Shown here piece after piece: positions 1-8,286 of a stretch of 64,000 bases of DNA. The notes under the pieces are model-generated. The model saw nothing but the letters and a program-made list of their open reading frames with translations, did no database searches and was not told the DNA's origin. The DNA comes from Buttiauxella brennerae ATCC 51605. Lineage in GTDB: Bacteria; Pseudomonadota; Gammaproteobacteria; Enterobacterales; Enterobacteriaceae. The stretch lies in NCBI RefSeq assembly GCF_001654925.1, contig NZ_LXER01000022.1:1-64000 (forward strand). Direction: 5' to 3'. A program made the position numbers and the translations under genes. Position 1 is the first letter of the stretch. Each line of letters opens with the position of its first letter.

Positions 1-568
1 CCGGAGTCAGATCCGTCAGTGGCACTTGTGTCAATGTCTGAGTGACTGTCGGGGTAGTGTTAGTCCCCATCCCGACGGAATCCGTTTCAGGAGCAAGATA
101 AGTATCAAACTGATTGTTGCTTTGAACCGGGGAACCAGGACCGTTGGTTGGGAAACCCGAAGTCGCATCAACAATCTCCCCGGTGAGTTCCACTTGCGTA
201 ATGAAACGCCCGCCACCGCCACTTCCGGCTTCAATTGGAGCCTCATTACCAGCGGCAGTTGCATCAAGCGTTTTTGTTGGGTCAACGCCGTCGGCAATAG
301 CCTGCTGGAGGGAAGCAATCTCATCAGTCGCGTGCTCAGTGTTAGCCGCAGTACTCACGCCACCCTGGTCGCTCCAGTGGCTATTTCGCCCCATATCCAT
401 GGTATGACCATCGGATAAACTTACCGTTAATGCGCCATTAGCACTGGTTACGATTTCCTCACCGGCTAAGATTCGGTCCCCTTCGTGTAACTGGCGCTGT
501 GTTCCATCAACAGCAATAGCAAAAACCTGCCCAATGACTACTTTTACGATACCGAGAATGTTGTGCAA
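1..568 (-). CDS. LapA-type giant adhesin, N-terminal fragment (retention module with LapG site)
   Basis: Open frame of 189 codons running off the left edge, so only the N-terminus is seen. It starts at TTG 568; an in-frame TAG lies six codons upstream and no ATG or GTG falls between, and a GGGG stretch 8-11 bases upstream can serve as ribosome site. Residues 1-110 read as the retention module of LapA-family RTX adhesins (IGQVFAIAVDGTQRQLHEGD, then ILAGEEIVTSANGALTVSL). Residues 104-107 are TAAG, the di-alanine site that the periplasmic protease LapG cuts in this family. After that the sequence becomes Thr/Pro/Ser/Gly rich with no cysteine, as expected at the start of the repeat region. By family knowledge the protein is exported by a type I system, held in the outer membrane and released by LapG when c-di-GMP is low (LapD control). 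The partner genes are not in the window. The identification rests on motifs I recognise, not on a search. Confidence 0.8.
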   Translation of the reverse strand, partial: MHNILGIVKVVIGQVFAIAVDGTQRQLHEGDRILAGEEIVTSANGALTVSLSDGHTMDMGRNSHWSDQGGVSTAANTEHATDEIASLQQAIADGVDPTKTLDATAAGNEAPIEAGSGGGGRFITQVELTGEIVDATSGFPTNGPGSPVQSNNQFDTYLAPETDSVGMGTNTTPTVTQTLTQVPLTDLTP

Positions 569-1480
569 ACTGCGTGCCCCTGGCTATTGATATTACAAAG
601 ATGCAACAAAAAATAAGTCTGGCATGTCATTCCATTACGAAATAGACATCAAACTTTAATCAAAATATTAATATTAACTTTTTATTTACAATATATTCAG
701 ACTGAAATTTAAGTCGCTATCAGATAGCGGATAATTTACACGAAAAATCATACCGGGTAATGCACCAAATAATAAAACATGCCTTTCTTATGGCAGCATA
801 AATGGCTTTTTCACCCTACTACCTCAACCAATAAAACATATTAAATGTTGAATAGTTACTCTTGTTTATTATCTTGATAAAAATACGAATTGCATAAAAT
901 GCACGCTAAAACATAATGTTATCTATCAGCCATGATTTATTAAAGAGTTTCATATGAATGTATTTCTACTATCATTCTCTATATAGCACAAAATATGCCA
1001 CCCGAAATATAGCCAATAAAATACAAATAACGAATCAGCGGGAATACCGATACAAAAGCCGACAGAGGCAATCACTAAAAAGGAAAGCAGTAAAAGAATT
1101 TACATTTGCACTGACAATGACAACCCGACAAAACAAACTGGTTAATATATAAAACTGGCTTAATTGGCTGTTTACCGCTGATATTGATTAGCGGTTCTTC
1201 TCATTGAGTTTACACGGCACTATTTGCAAGTGCTTTATGTTGCTTGCCCTTCATGGTCCACAGACCAAAAGCCATCGCCATAAACCACACCATGACATAG
1301 CGTTGATTCCAGTGAAATAATTCCGCTATCTCCCTTTACTGTGAACTAGACTTTTCAGGTAGCCCGCCAGGGAGAAGATCCGTCATTTCTATAATGAAAT
1401 CATCAACAATGATGAAGGCGGAACAGAAATTGTGGCAAGAATGAGTAAACCAGACGCGCTCACTACTTTTGGGAAACCTA
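569..1480. other. AT-rich intergenic region between the adhesin and the MipA-like gene
   Basis: About 900 bases, clearly more AT-rich than the neighbouring genes, lying between two divergently read genes. It must hold the promoters of both. I see no convincing gene: the only plus-strand frame of note (958-1152) has no ribosome site and no recognisable family. A minus-strand frame at 1210-1335 encodes a hydrophobic peptide that looks like the tail of a lost membrane protein (see findings). Confidence 0.6.
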
Positions 1481-2281
1481 ATGAGACTAGACCGACATTT
1501 TGCTGTTGCACTCAGCCCACTGCTGTTTATGGGCGCCTGCGCTCACGCCGAGGTGGATCTCGGCACCTTAGATCTCCTCTCTAAAGACAATGTCACCAGC
1601 CCTATCCCCAAAGGTCTGGTTTTGGGCGGCGCCGTGTTAAGCGGCACGGCACGTTATGAGGCGCAAAAAAATGAAACCTACGTCATTCCCGGCGCGCTCT
1701 ACTTTGGTGAGAAGTTTATGTATCTGGGCGACCGTGCCCGTTACTACTTTCACCTCGACGATACGGTAGCGGTTTATGGCTATGGCCGGTTTCGTTTTGG
1801 CAACCTTGATCCCGACGACGAAGACGCATTCGATGGCATGAAAAAACGTAAGTCAGAACTGGAAGCAGGTGTCGGCGGGACAATAATCACGCCTTATGCA
1901 TTGCTCAGTGCGCGTTTAAGTTCAGATGTCACCGGGCGCAGTAATGGGCAGGAATTGCTGTTATGGGCCGATTTCCCAATCATTAAAGAGAACTTACTCA
2001 TTATGCCGGGCATGGGGATGATGATTCGCAGTGATAAAATGGCTAACTACTATTTTGGTGGGGTATCGGATAGTGAAGCCACGGCACAGCGCCCGGAATG
2101 GGACACCGGCACAACCTTTTCACCCATGGCCGCTGTCATAACCAGCTACCGCTTTAATTCTAAATGGATGGGTATGTTTGCCGCCAACTACGAATTTTAT
2201 GACAAAGACATTGCAGACAGTCCAATCGTTCAGCACAACGGGGAGTTGTACGGGATTGTTGCCGTCGGTTATATCTGGTAG
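1481..2281 (+). CDS. MipA/OmpV family outer membrane protein
   Basis: 266 residues from ATG 1481; the frame can also be opened at TTG 1469, but the ATG is directly followed by a signal peptide (MRLDRHFAVALSPLLFMGAC, cut after AHA near residue 23). The mature part alternates short hydrophobic strands with glycine-rich turns and ends in YIW, the aromatic C-terminus of an outer membrane beta-barrel. The block YYFGGVSDSEA, the RPEWDTG segment and the DSPIV near the end are typical of MipA/OmpV proteins, which in E. coli bridge the transglycosylase MltA and PBP1b; other members are simply porin-like and often induced by metals or antibiotics. No two-component genes flank it here. Function of this member is inferred only at family level. 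Confidence 0.85.
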   Translation: MRLDRHFAVALSPLLFMGACAHAEVDLGTLDLLSKDNVTSPIPKGLVLGGAVLSGTARYEAQKNETYVIPGALYFGEKFMYLGDRARYYFHLDDTVAVYGYGRFRFGNLDPDDEDAFDGMKKRKSELEAGVGGTIITPYALLSARLSSDVTGRSNGQELLLWADFPIIKENLLIMPGMGMMIRSDKMANYYFGGVSDSEATAQRPEWDTGTTFSPMAAVITSYRFNSKWMGMFAANYEFYDKDIADSPIVQHNGELYGIVAVGYIW

Positions 2282-2287
2282 CAAAAG

Positions 2288-2330
2288 CTTGCTGAGTCAG
2301 GTTTATATTCTATGACACTGACTCAGCAAG
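2288..2330. terminator. Perfect 13-bp stem downstream of the MipA-like gene
   Basis: CTTGCTGAGTCAG at 2288-2300 is exactly repeated in inverted form at 2318-2330, with a 17-base loop, seven bases after the stop codon. The following bases (GCTTATTAGATT) are only mildly T-rich, so it may be a weak terminator or a transcript-end stabilising hairpin rather than a classic intrinsic terminator. Confidence 0.5.
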
Positions 2331-2458
2331 GCTTATTAGATTAGACACCCTAATCCGCCAGGGTTTATTAGCGGTGTTCATAAACAGCCGCTTGAACACG
2401 GCGTTATGCGCCATTATTTATTGCCGATTTTTCTCTTGACCTTCTTCGATAAAAATAT

Positions 2459-3670
2459 CTAACGAACCACTGGAGTGGTTCGCGTGGTCAGTGCCATTAC
2501 CGCACTGGCCACGGTGAATAAGCCAATGATCCACGCCATTGTCCACGGCGTTCCGTCGCTGAGCAGCGCCAGCAACAAAGAAGAGATAATCCCGCTGCCG
2601 TATTGCAGCGAACCCATAAATGCTGAGGCGGAACCGGCAACGTTGGGTACGGAGTCGAGTGCAGCAGCGGTGGATGTCGCGGCAATAATGCCGTTCATTG
2701 AAAAGAAGACAAAAACTGCAGCCACAATCAAAATCAGCCCGCCCACTTCCAGTTTCGCTGCGGCTGCCAGAACCAGAGCGGCAATCGCCGCAGTAACGAC
2801 GGCGAATTTAAGCAACACTTCCAACGGATAACGCTGCACCAGACGGCGATTTATCACGCTCATGCCCATCAGCCCGACAATATTCAATGCAAACAGCCAG
2901 CCGTAGTGCTGCGGTTCAACGCCAAAGTAAGTGATATAGACAAATGGCGAGCCGGTAATAAACGCATATGCCGCAACATAATAGAAGGTCAGGCACAGGG
3001 TAAAACGCATGAAAGTGGTGTTGGTCAGCAGTGCAAAATAGTTACGAAATGCGCTGGGTAATGAGGCTTTTACTCGTTTTTCTTCCGGTAAGGTTTCAGG
3101 CAACCAGAACAGTGAAATAAACATCATCCCGCCAATCACCGCCAGCAGCCAAAAAATAGCGTGCCAGGTGGTGAATTTGATCATCTGCCCACCTACCAAT
3201 GGCCCGGCAATTGGTGCAATCGCCATAATTATCATTAATGTAGAAAGCATTTGTGCGGCGCGTGTACGGCTGAACAAATCGCGGATCATCGCTCGCGCCA
3301 GCATCGGTCCGGTACATGCCCCCAGAGCCTGGAACACGCGCCAGAAAACAATCTGGGAAATATCGGTGGAAAGTGCGCAACCGACTGAGCCAATCATAAA
3401 CAGCGCCATACCAATAAACAGCGGCAAGCGGCGGCCAAAGTGGTCGCTTAATGGCCCCCAAATCAACTGGGCGACACAAAAACCCATTAAGAACCCGGTG
3501 ATCGTCAGTTCTGCATTGCCGTGCAGGTCCTGGGCCATTAACGGCATGGCTGGCAAATAAATATCAGTCGATAAAGAAGTGAACGCCATTAACGCGCTGA
3601 GAATAATCACGAAAGAGAGGCCGGCCGTTTTACTGGCTGCGGTCTGCACGCGCGTCTGAGAGTCAATCAT
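2459..3670 (-). CDS. Bcr/CflA family multidrug/metabolite exporter (MFS, 12 TM)
   Basis: 403 residues with about twelve membrane spans. The MFS motif A is clear near residue 85 (GPLSDHFGRR), the first span ends in TDIYLPAMP, a hallmark of the drug:H+ antiporter-1 Bcr/CflA subfamily, and the antiporter motif region reads MLARAMIRD. I start it at ATG 3670 (MIDSQTRV), which precedes the first span at a normal distance and has GGA seven bases upstream; the longer frame to 3751 would add an odd extra hydrophobic stretch. It lies alone, convergent to the MipA-like gene and divergent from the SDR gene. Substrate unknown: Bcr relatives export bicyclomycin, sulfonamides, dipeptides or cysteine. Confidence 0.85.
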   Translation of the reverse strand: MIDSQTRVQTAASKTAGLSFVIILSALMAFTSLSTDIYLPAMPLMAQDLHGNAELTITGFLMGFCVAQLIWGPLSDHFGRRLPLFIGMALFMIGSVGCALSTDISQIVFWRVFQALGACTGPMLARAMIRDLFSRTRAAQMLSTLMIIMAIAPIAGPLVGGQMIKFTTWHAIFWLLAVIGGMMFISLFWLPETLPEEKRVKASLPSAFRNYFALLTNTTFMRFTLCLTFYYVAAYAFITGSPFVYITYFGVEPQHYGWLFALNIVGLMGMSVINRRLVQRYPLEVLLKFAVVTAAIAALVLAAAAKLEVGGLILIVAAVFVFFSMNGIIAATSTAAALDSVPNVAGSASAFMGSLQYGSGIISSLLLALLSDGTPWTMAWIIGLFTVASAVMALTTRTTPVVR

Positions 3671-3866
3671 AGGAATCCGTACGAGAATAAGAGAGGCACT
3701 TATAGTAACGGCTGAGCACGAAAAGATAATCCTGCATAATCGGATAGCCATTATGAATCGTGCTCATGAATGTATATAACTCCAGGGAAAATCCTGGTTG
3801 CCCTCCAGCCTGGCGAGTTTGTCCTATGCTTATGGTCTGCGTATGGAATGCCAACAGGAGAAAAGT

Positions 3867-4775
3867 ATGAGTGATAACAAAAACATACCCACCACCCGTA
3901 ACGAACCGCACGCCGATCACTTCCCCACGCCACCCTTTCCCCATCAAAAGCAGCCTTTCCCAGGGCTTGCCGGGAAAATGACACCACGCCCCGATCATGG
4001 CGAAACCTCTTATAAAGGGAGTGGCCGTCTGGCAGGGAAAAAGGCGCTGATAACCGGTGGCGATTCAGGGATTGGCCGCGCGGTGGCCATCGCCTTTGCA
4101 CGTGAAGGTGCGGATGTCGCAATCAACTATTTACCTGCGGAAGAGGAAGATGCCAGAGAGGTTATCGAACTCATTCGTGCTGCCGGGCGTAATGCGGTTG
4201 CCATTCCCGGTGATATTCGCGACGAAGCGTTTTGCCAGAAGCTGGTGAAACAGGCAGCGCAAGAGCTGGAAGGGCTCGATCTGCTGGTGAACAATGCGGG
4301 TCGCCAGCAGTATTGCGAGTCGATTAAAGATCTCACCACCGAAGCCTTTGACGCGACGTTCAAAACCAATGTTTACGCCATGTTCTGGATAACCAAAGCC
4401 GCGTTAGATTACCTGCCGCGTGGCGCGTCCATTATTAATACCTCGTCGGTTCAGGCTTATCTCCCCAGCGAAATTTTGCTCGATTACGCCCAAACCAAAG
4501 CCGCTATCGTGGCATTCACCAAGTCGCTGGCGAAGCAGCTTGGCCCGAAAGGCATCCGGGTGAATGCGGTCGCTCCCGGCCCTTACTGGACAGTTTTGCA
4601 ATGTTGCGGTGGTCAGCCACAAGAGAAGATTGAAAAGTTTGGTGAGTCCGCGCCGCTTGGCAGACCGGGGCAGCCTGCGGAAATTGCCGGGATGTATGTG
4701 ACGCTGGCCTCGGGTGAATCAAGCTTTACATCAGGCCAGGTGTGGTGTTCGGACGGCGGTACCGGGACGCTGTAA
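3867..4775 (+). CDS. yghA: YghA-like NAD(P)-dependent short-chain dehydrogenase
   Basis: 302 residues from ATG 3867, with AGGAG seven bases upstream. The classical SDR elements are present: nucleotide-binding TGGDSGIGR near residue 59, NNAG near 144, catalytic Ser in the TSSVQAY segment, and YAQTK as the Tyr-x-x-x-Lys pair, then APGP. The roughly 50-residue N-terminal extension (proline-rich, KQPFPG then MTPRPDHGE) is characteristic of the YghA/general-stress SDR group, which are often stress induced; the substrate is not known (E. coli YghA was given an alcohol/aldehyde reductase role). In E. coli yghA is beside the aldo-keto reductase gene gpr; here the gpr-like gene is 17 kb away. It is a single-gene unit followed by a hairpin. 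Confidence 0.85.
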   Translation: MSDNKNIPTTRNEPHADHFPTPPFPHQKQPFPGLAGKMTPRPDHGETSYKGSGRLAGKKALITGGDSGIGRAVAIAFAREGADVAINYLPAEEEDAREVIELIRAAGRNAVAIPGDIRDEAFCQKLVKQAAQELEGLDLLVNNAGRQQYCESIKDLTTEAFDATFKTNVYAMFWITKAALDYLPRGASIINTSSVQAYLPSEILLDYAQTKAAIVAFTKSLAKQLGPKGIRVNAVAPGPYWTVLQCCGGQPQEKIEKFGESAPLGRPGQPAEIAGMYVTLASGESSFTSGQVWCSDGGTGTL

Positions 4776-4785
4776 ATCACTGGCG

Positions 4786-4813
4786 CAGAACGGAGATGCC
4801 AGTCTCCGTTCTG
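4786..4813. terminator. Hairpin between the SDR gene and the DUF421 gene
   Basis: CAGAACGGAGA at 4786-4796 pairs with TCTCCGTTCTG at 4803-4813 across a six-base loop. It sits between convergent genes and can fold on either strand; neither side has a strong T run, so it is a probable bidirectional terminator of moderate quality. Confidence 0.5.
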
Positions 4814-4820
4814 GCGAGGG

Positions 4821-5267
4821 TTATTTCGATTCGGGCACAATGGATATGTGCCCATTGCGTTCCAGAATCGCAAACTTAATTTCATCAAGCCGGGTAATAC
4901 CGTGGTCAACTCTGGCCATCAGCAAAATATCGTCACAGGAAATATCGGCTTTTTTCATTTTATCCTGAAAAAGGTAGCCATTCTCCACCAGAATAACAGG
5001 AGACCCATCCAATAGATCGTCGGCTCCTGGCAGGTATTTTTTAATAATGCCAAACAGCATATCCACCACAATTAACGTGACGATGGTCAGCATTGCGCCG
5101 GTGACTGAAAAGTCACTTCCCAGCAGTGCCTGTTGGGTAGCTTCACTAATAATCAGCAATAATATCAGGTCAAAAGAGGTCATTTGCAGTAGCGCGCGGC
5201 GGCCTGCAATTTTGAAAACCACCATCAGTATCAGGTAAATGGCGAGCGCTCTTAGTACCATATCCAT
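4821..5267 (-). CDS. YetF-like inner membrane protein (DUF421)
   Basis: 148 residues. Three hydrophobic segments occupy residues 3-20, 30-50 and 55-78, followed by a soluble domain. The segment RRALLQMTSFDLILLLIISE is the family signature of DUF421/YetF-like proteins (usual form: GKR...L..LT.FDFVV.I..G), and the C-terminal part with LVENG..., DDILLMAR and ISIVP matches the small cytosolic domain of YetF/YcaP. Bacterial members are linked to envelope or spore properties but have no proven biochemical activity. It is shorter than YcaP (about 230 residues) but similar to other short members. Read together with the gene at 5280-5786, whose stop is 12 bases upstream. Confidence 0.8.
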   Translation of the reverse strand: MDMVLRALAIYLILMVVFKIAGRRALLQMTSFDLILLLIISEATQQALLGSDFSVTGAMLTIVTLIVVDMLFGIIKKYLPGADDLLDGSPVILVENGYLFQDKMKKADISCDDILLMARVDHGITRLDEIKFAILERNGHISIVPESK

Positions 5268-5279
5268 TGTCTGCGCACC

Positions 5280-5786
5280 TCAGGGGTAAATTAGTTGCCG
5301 GAACGTAGTTTCCTGGCCGTCATTAACGGCAACGGTGCTTTTGATAAACCCTGCTTTCATTGGCGTCAGGCTTAGCCACATTGTTTGTGGTACCCCTGCC
5401 TGCGGGTTTTCATATTCAATAATCAATTTCCCATTGCGGCTGTACATTTTATCCGGCTGCGGTTGCAGGTTATCTATCCGGAAACTCTCCATAAATTCAC
5501 TGCCGAGAATAATACGGTCACGTTTCCCGCCAGATGAAACTGCAATAATTTTCATGTCTGCATCACTGAGCAGGCGGTTGAATTTTTCGTAATGAAGGGA
5601 AAGCGTGCCATCGGCATTTGTCAGGCGGGAGTCGCTCAAATAGCCCTTTGAGAACAGCCCGGCTAGTGCTGCGCCGACAATCAGTAACAGCAGCACAAAG
5701 CCAAAGCGCCGCACCTGAAACTCAAAGCGCAGCCAGAACGGTTTTTCAACCACGGGTAAGGGTTTATCGGCAGGGGCGGTTTTCAT
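5280..5786 (-). CDS. Unknown single-span membrane protein, partner of the DUF421 gene
   Basis: 168 residues that I cannot assign to a named family. A cytoplasmic tail of about 27 residues is followed by one membrane span (FGFVLLLLIVGAALAGLFSKG, truncated at 20: residues about 29-48), then a periplasmic domain of about 115 residues rich in beta-prone segments (LSLHYEKFNRLL, KLIIEYENP, TMWLSLTP). The separation of only 12 bases from the DUF421 gene means the two are almost surely co-transcribed and may act together. In several genomes DUF421 genes sit next to small membrane proteins of this build, but I know of no described function. The start ATG 5786 has no strong ribosome site. Confidence 0.75.
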   Translation of the reverse strand: MKTAPADKPLPVVEKPFWLRFEFQVRRFGFVLLLLIVGAALAGLFSKGYLSDSRLTNADGTLSLHYEKFNRLLSDADMKIIAVSSGGKRDRIILGSEFMESFRIDNLQPQPDKMYSRNGKLIIEYENPQAGVPQTMWLSLTPMKAGFIKSTVAVNDGQETTFRQLIYP

Positions 5787-5888
5787 TATTATTCATCCGG
5801 CCAGGAAAAGGGTGCCGCGAGAATACGTTCGGTGCGACTTTGTGAAGTCTAGTCAACGCAACGAACGTGCGCCACCGTAGCGCTTTAG

Positions 5889-6656
5889 TTAAGCCCCGAC
5901 AAAGGCACGAATCGCAATGCCCTTTTCTTCCAGCAAGTTGCGAATCTGGCGTGCCATTTCGATAGCGCCCGGGCTATCACCGTGCACGCAGATGGAATCA
6001 GCTTTTACCGGGGTAAACTCACCTTCGATAGAAGTCACACCGCCCAGGGTGATCAGTTGCAACATTCGTTCGGCGATGTGCTGTGCGTCGTGCAACACCG
6101 AACCCGCCTCGCGGCGTGACACCAGCGAGCCATCCGTATGGTAGGCGCGGTCAGCAAAGGCTTCGGCGATGGTTCGCAGCCCTTTTTCTTGCGCCAGTTC
6201 CAGCACACGTGAACCCGCAAGGCCCACCAGCGGTAAGCCTGCATCAATGGATTGAATGGCGTTGATAACAGCCAGCGCCTGGCGTTCGTCATGGGCGATG
6301 GTGTTGTATAAGGCACCGTGTGGTTTCACATAGCGCACTTCAGTACCCGCCGCACGCGCCAGACCTTGCAGTGCACCAATCTGATAAATCACATCAGCAG
6401 TTAATTCGTCGCTCGAGACATCCATGTTGCGGCGGCCGAAGCCGACGAGGTCTGGATAGGAGACATGTGCGCCAATTGCCACGCCCTGCTGTTTAGCCAT
6501 GCGCAGCGTTGATAACAGCCCGGCAGGCGAACCGGCATGAAAACCGCAAGCGACGTTGGCGCTGCTTACCAGTTGCAAAATGGCGGTGTCGTCCCCCATC
6601 GTCCATGCCCCGAAGCTTTCACCCAAATCGCTGTTTAAATCTATCGCCGTGACCAT
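5889..6656 (-). CDS. pxpA: 5-oxoprolinase subunit A (LamB/YcsF family)
   Basis: 255 residues, normal length for PxpA. The N-terminus [14 protein letters not shown] and the motifs [24 protein letters not shown] and VKPHGALYN are diagnostic of the LamB/YcsF family, a TIM-barrel-like hydrolase. Together with PxpB and PxpC it forms the ATP-dependent 5-oxoprolinase that opens pyroglutamate to glutamate. In E. coli pxpB-pxpC-pxpA are together; here no pxpB or pxpC is adjacent, which is odd. The start ATG 6656 has AGAGGA ten bases upstream. It lies 51 bases downstream of the MFS exporter stop at 6708, same strand, so read-through from that gene is possible; a small inverted repeat (6686-6706) lies in the gap. 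Confidence 0.9.
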   Translation of the reverse strand: MVTAIDLNSDLGESFGAWTMGDDTAILQLVSSANVACGFHAGSPAGLLSTLRMAKQQGVAIGAHVSYPDLVGFGRRNMDVSSDELTADVIYQIGALQGLARAAGTEVRYVKPHGALYNTIAHDERQALAVINAIQSIDAGLPLVGLAGSRVLELAQEKGLRTIAEAFADRAYHTDGSLVSRREAGSVLHDAQHIAERMLQLITLGGVTSIEGEFTPVKADSICVHGDSPGAIEMARQIRNLLEEKGIAIRAFVGA

Positions 6657-6707
6657 TGCTATCCTCTTTGCTCATCCGCAATCAATAGATGTTTAGCATA
6701 CATCTAA

Positions 6708-8213
6708 CTATTTACGCAGCGGCACATCTTTCATCAACAGGGAAAGCAGGAATGCTAACACCACGACACAGGCTGAGATCAAATACACCGAATGCAATGC
6801 CGCGCCAAACGCCTGCAGATAATCGTTCTGAAGTGCGGCGGGCAGTTCATGCACCGCTTTTGCCCCCAATTGACGCGGCAGTTGAACGTCTGGCGGAATC
6901 AGCTCAATAAGTTTGTTTTGCAGCACATTGGTAAAAATCGCACCAAATGCCGCCACGCCAATCGAGCCACCAATCTGGCGAAATAGCGTAGCGCTTGAAG
7001 TCGCGACACCAATCAGTTTTTGTTCAACGCTGTTTTGCACTGCCAGCACTAACACCTGCATGACCATGCCGAGCCCAAAACCAAGCAGTGCGATATACAG
7101 ATACAGCGTGTGAATCGAGGAATCTATTTTGAGCGTACCCAGCAGCGCCATCGCCACGAAAGTGACCAGCGTGCCGAGGATCGGGAAAATTCTATAGCGC
7201 CCTATTTTGCTAATGATGCGCCCACTGATAATCGATGTAAGCATCAGGCCACCCATGAGTGGCAGCAACTGAATACCTGCTTGTGTCGGCGTGGAGGATT
7301 TCACCACCTGCAAATAAAGTGGCAGGAAGGTCATCGAACCAAATAGCGACATGCCGATGATAAAACCAATCAGGCAGCTCAATAAGAATGTGCGGTCGCG
7401 GAACAAACCAAGCGGAATAATCGGCTCAAAAGCCCGCTGCTCTTCATAGATAAACCCGCCAAGCGTCACCACGAAGAAAGCAAAGATGCACCACAGTTGC
7501 GGGTCAGACCACGCCATCACGGTGCCGCCCTGGCTGGTAAACAGAATTAAACAGGTCAGTGACGCCGCAAGATAACCTGCGCCGAGAAAATCTATCTGGT
7601 GACGAATACGCGCCGTTTGCGGTTTTAACACCGCGCCAATCACCAGCAAGGCGAAAATACCCAGCGGCAAGTTGATGTAAAAAATCCACCGCCAGGAGAA
7701 GTGTTCAACCAGGAAACCGCCAATCAATGGGCCGATGACCGTGGCAAGTCCAAACACGCCGCCAAATAACCCCTGGTATTTCCCACGGTCGGCGGGAGGA
7801 ATCACGTCACCGACGGCCGCCATTGTTACCACCATCAGGCCGCCACCACCCAGCCCCTGTAGCGCACGCATCAGGATGAGCTGAGTCATATTCTGTGCAA
7901 GCCCGCACAATACGGAGCCGAGTAAGAACAGCACTATCGCGGTTTGCAGCACGATTTTGCGCCCCAGCAGGTCGCCAAATTTACCGTACAGCGGCACCAC
8001 AATGGTGGAAGAAAGCAGATAAGCCGTGACCACCCAGGAAAGTTTTTCCAGCCCACCCAGCTCGCTGACGATGGTCGGCAAGGCGGTAGACACGATAGTC
8101 TGGTCAAGTGCCGCAAGTAGCATGACCAGCATCAGCGCGGAAAACAGCAAGCGAATCGACGTCGCGTGCTGCGTTTCTGCCTGGGGCGTTTCGGTGACTG
8201 TCATTTTATCCAT
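6708..8213 (-). CDS. 14-TM drug exporter, MFS DHA2 family (EmrB/QacA type)
   Basis: 501 residues with about fourteen spans. Span 1 ends in [13 protein letters not shown], the DHA2 motif D1, and [10 protein letters not shown] is motif A; the antiporter motif C region reads [20 protein letters not shown]. These proteins expel drugs or organic compounds in exchange for protons; EmrB types work with a membrane-fusion partner, but no EmrA-like gene is adjacent, so it probably acts alone in the inner membrane like QacA. Start is ATG 8213 (ATG 8204 is also possible). It is divergent from the TetR gene at 8287; the 73-base gap holds a palindrome likely to be the repressor's operator. Confidence 0.88.
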   Translation of the reverse strand: MDKMTVTETPQAETQHATSIRLLFSALMLVMLLAALDQTIVSTALPTIVSELGGLEKLSWVVTAYLLSSTIVVPLYGKFGDLLGRKIVLQTAIVLFLLGSVLCGLAQNMTQLILMRALQGLGGGGLMVVTMAAVGDVIPPADRGKYQGLFGGVFGLATVIGPLIGGFLVEHFSWRWIFYINLPLGIFALLVIGAVLKPQTARIRHQIDFLGAGYLAASLTCLILFTSQGGTVMAWSDPQLWCIFAFFVVTLGGFIYEEQRAFEPIIPLGLFRDRTFLLSCLIGFIIGMSLFGSMTFLPLYLQVVKSSTPTQAGIQLLPLMGGLMLTSIISGRIISKIGRYRIFPILGTLVTFVAMALLGTLKIDSSIHTLYLYIALLGFGLGMVMQVLVLAVQNSVEQKLIGVATSSATLFRQIGGSIGVAAFGAIFTNVLQNKLIELIPPDVQLPRQLGAKAVHELPAALQNDYLQAFGAALHSVYLISACVVVLAFLLSLLMKDVPLRK

Positions 8214-8223
8214 CAGCTTGTAA

Positions 8224-8243
8224 TTAATTAACTAGATAATTAA
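8224..8243. promoter_or_regulatory. Candidate TetR operator in the exporter/regulator gap
   Basis: TTAATTAACTAGATAATTAA at 8224-8243 is an inverted repeat with nine of ten base pairs matching. It lies between the divergent exporter and TetR starts, where such repressors normally bind and control both promoters. Its size fits a TetR dimer site; binding itself is inferred. Confidence 0.6.
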
Positions 8244-8286
8244 TATAGATGGATTAGTTTCACACGGTCAATGGAGTGCGCACAAA

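Noticed and set aside
958-1152. 64-codon plus-strand frame in the AT-rich gap
   Set aside because: No ribosome site, Lys/Arg/Thr-rich composition of random AT-rich DNA, and no family resemblance.
1469-1480. TTG 1469 as start of the MipA-like gene
   Set aside because: The ATG at 1481 gives a proper signal peptide and needs no rare start codon.
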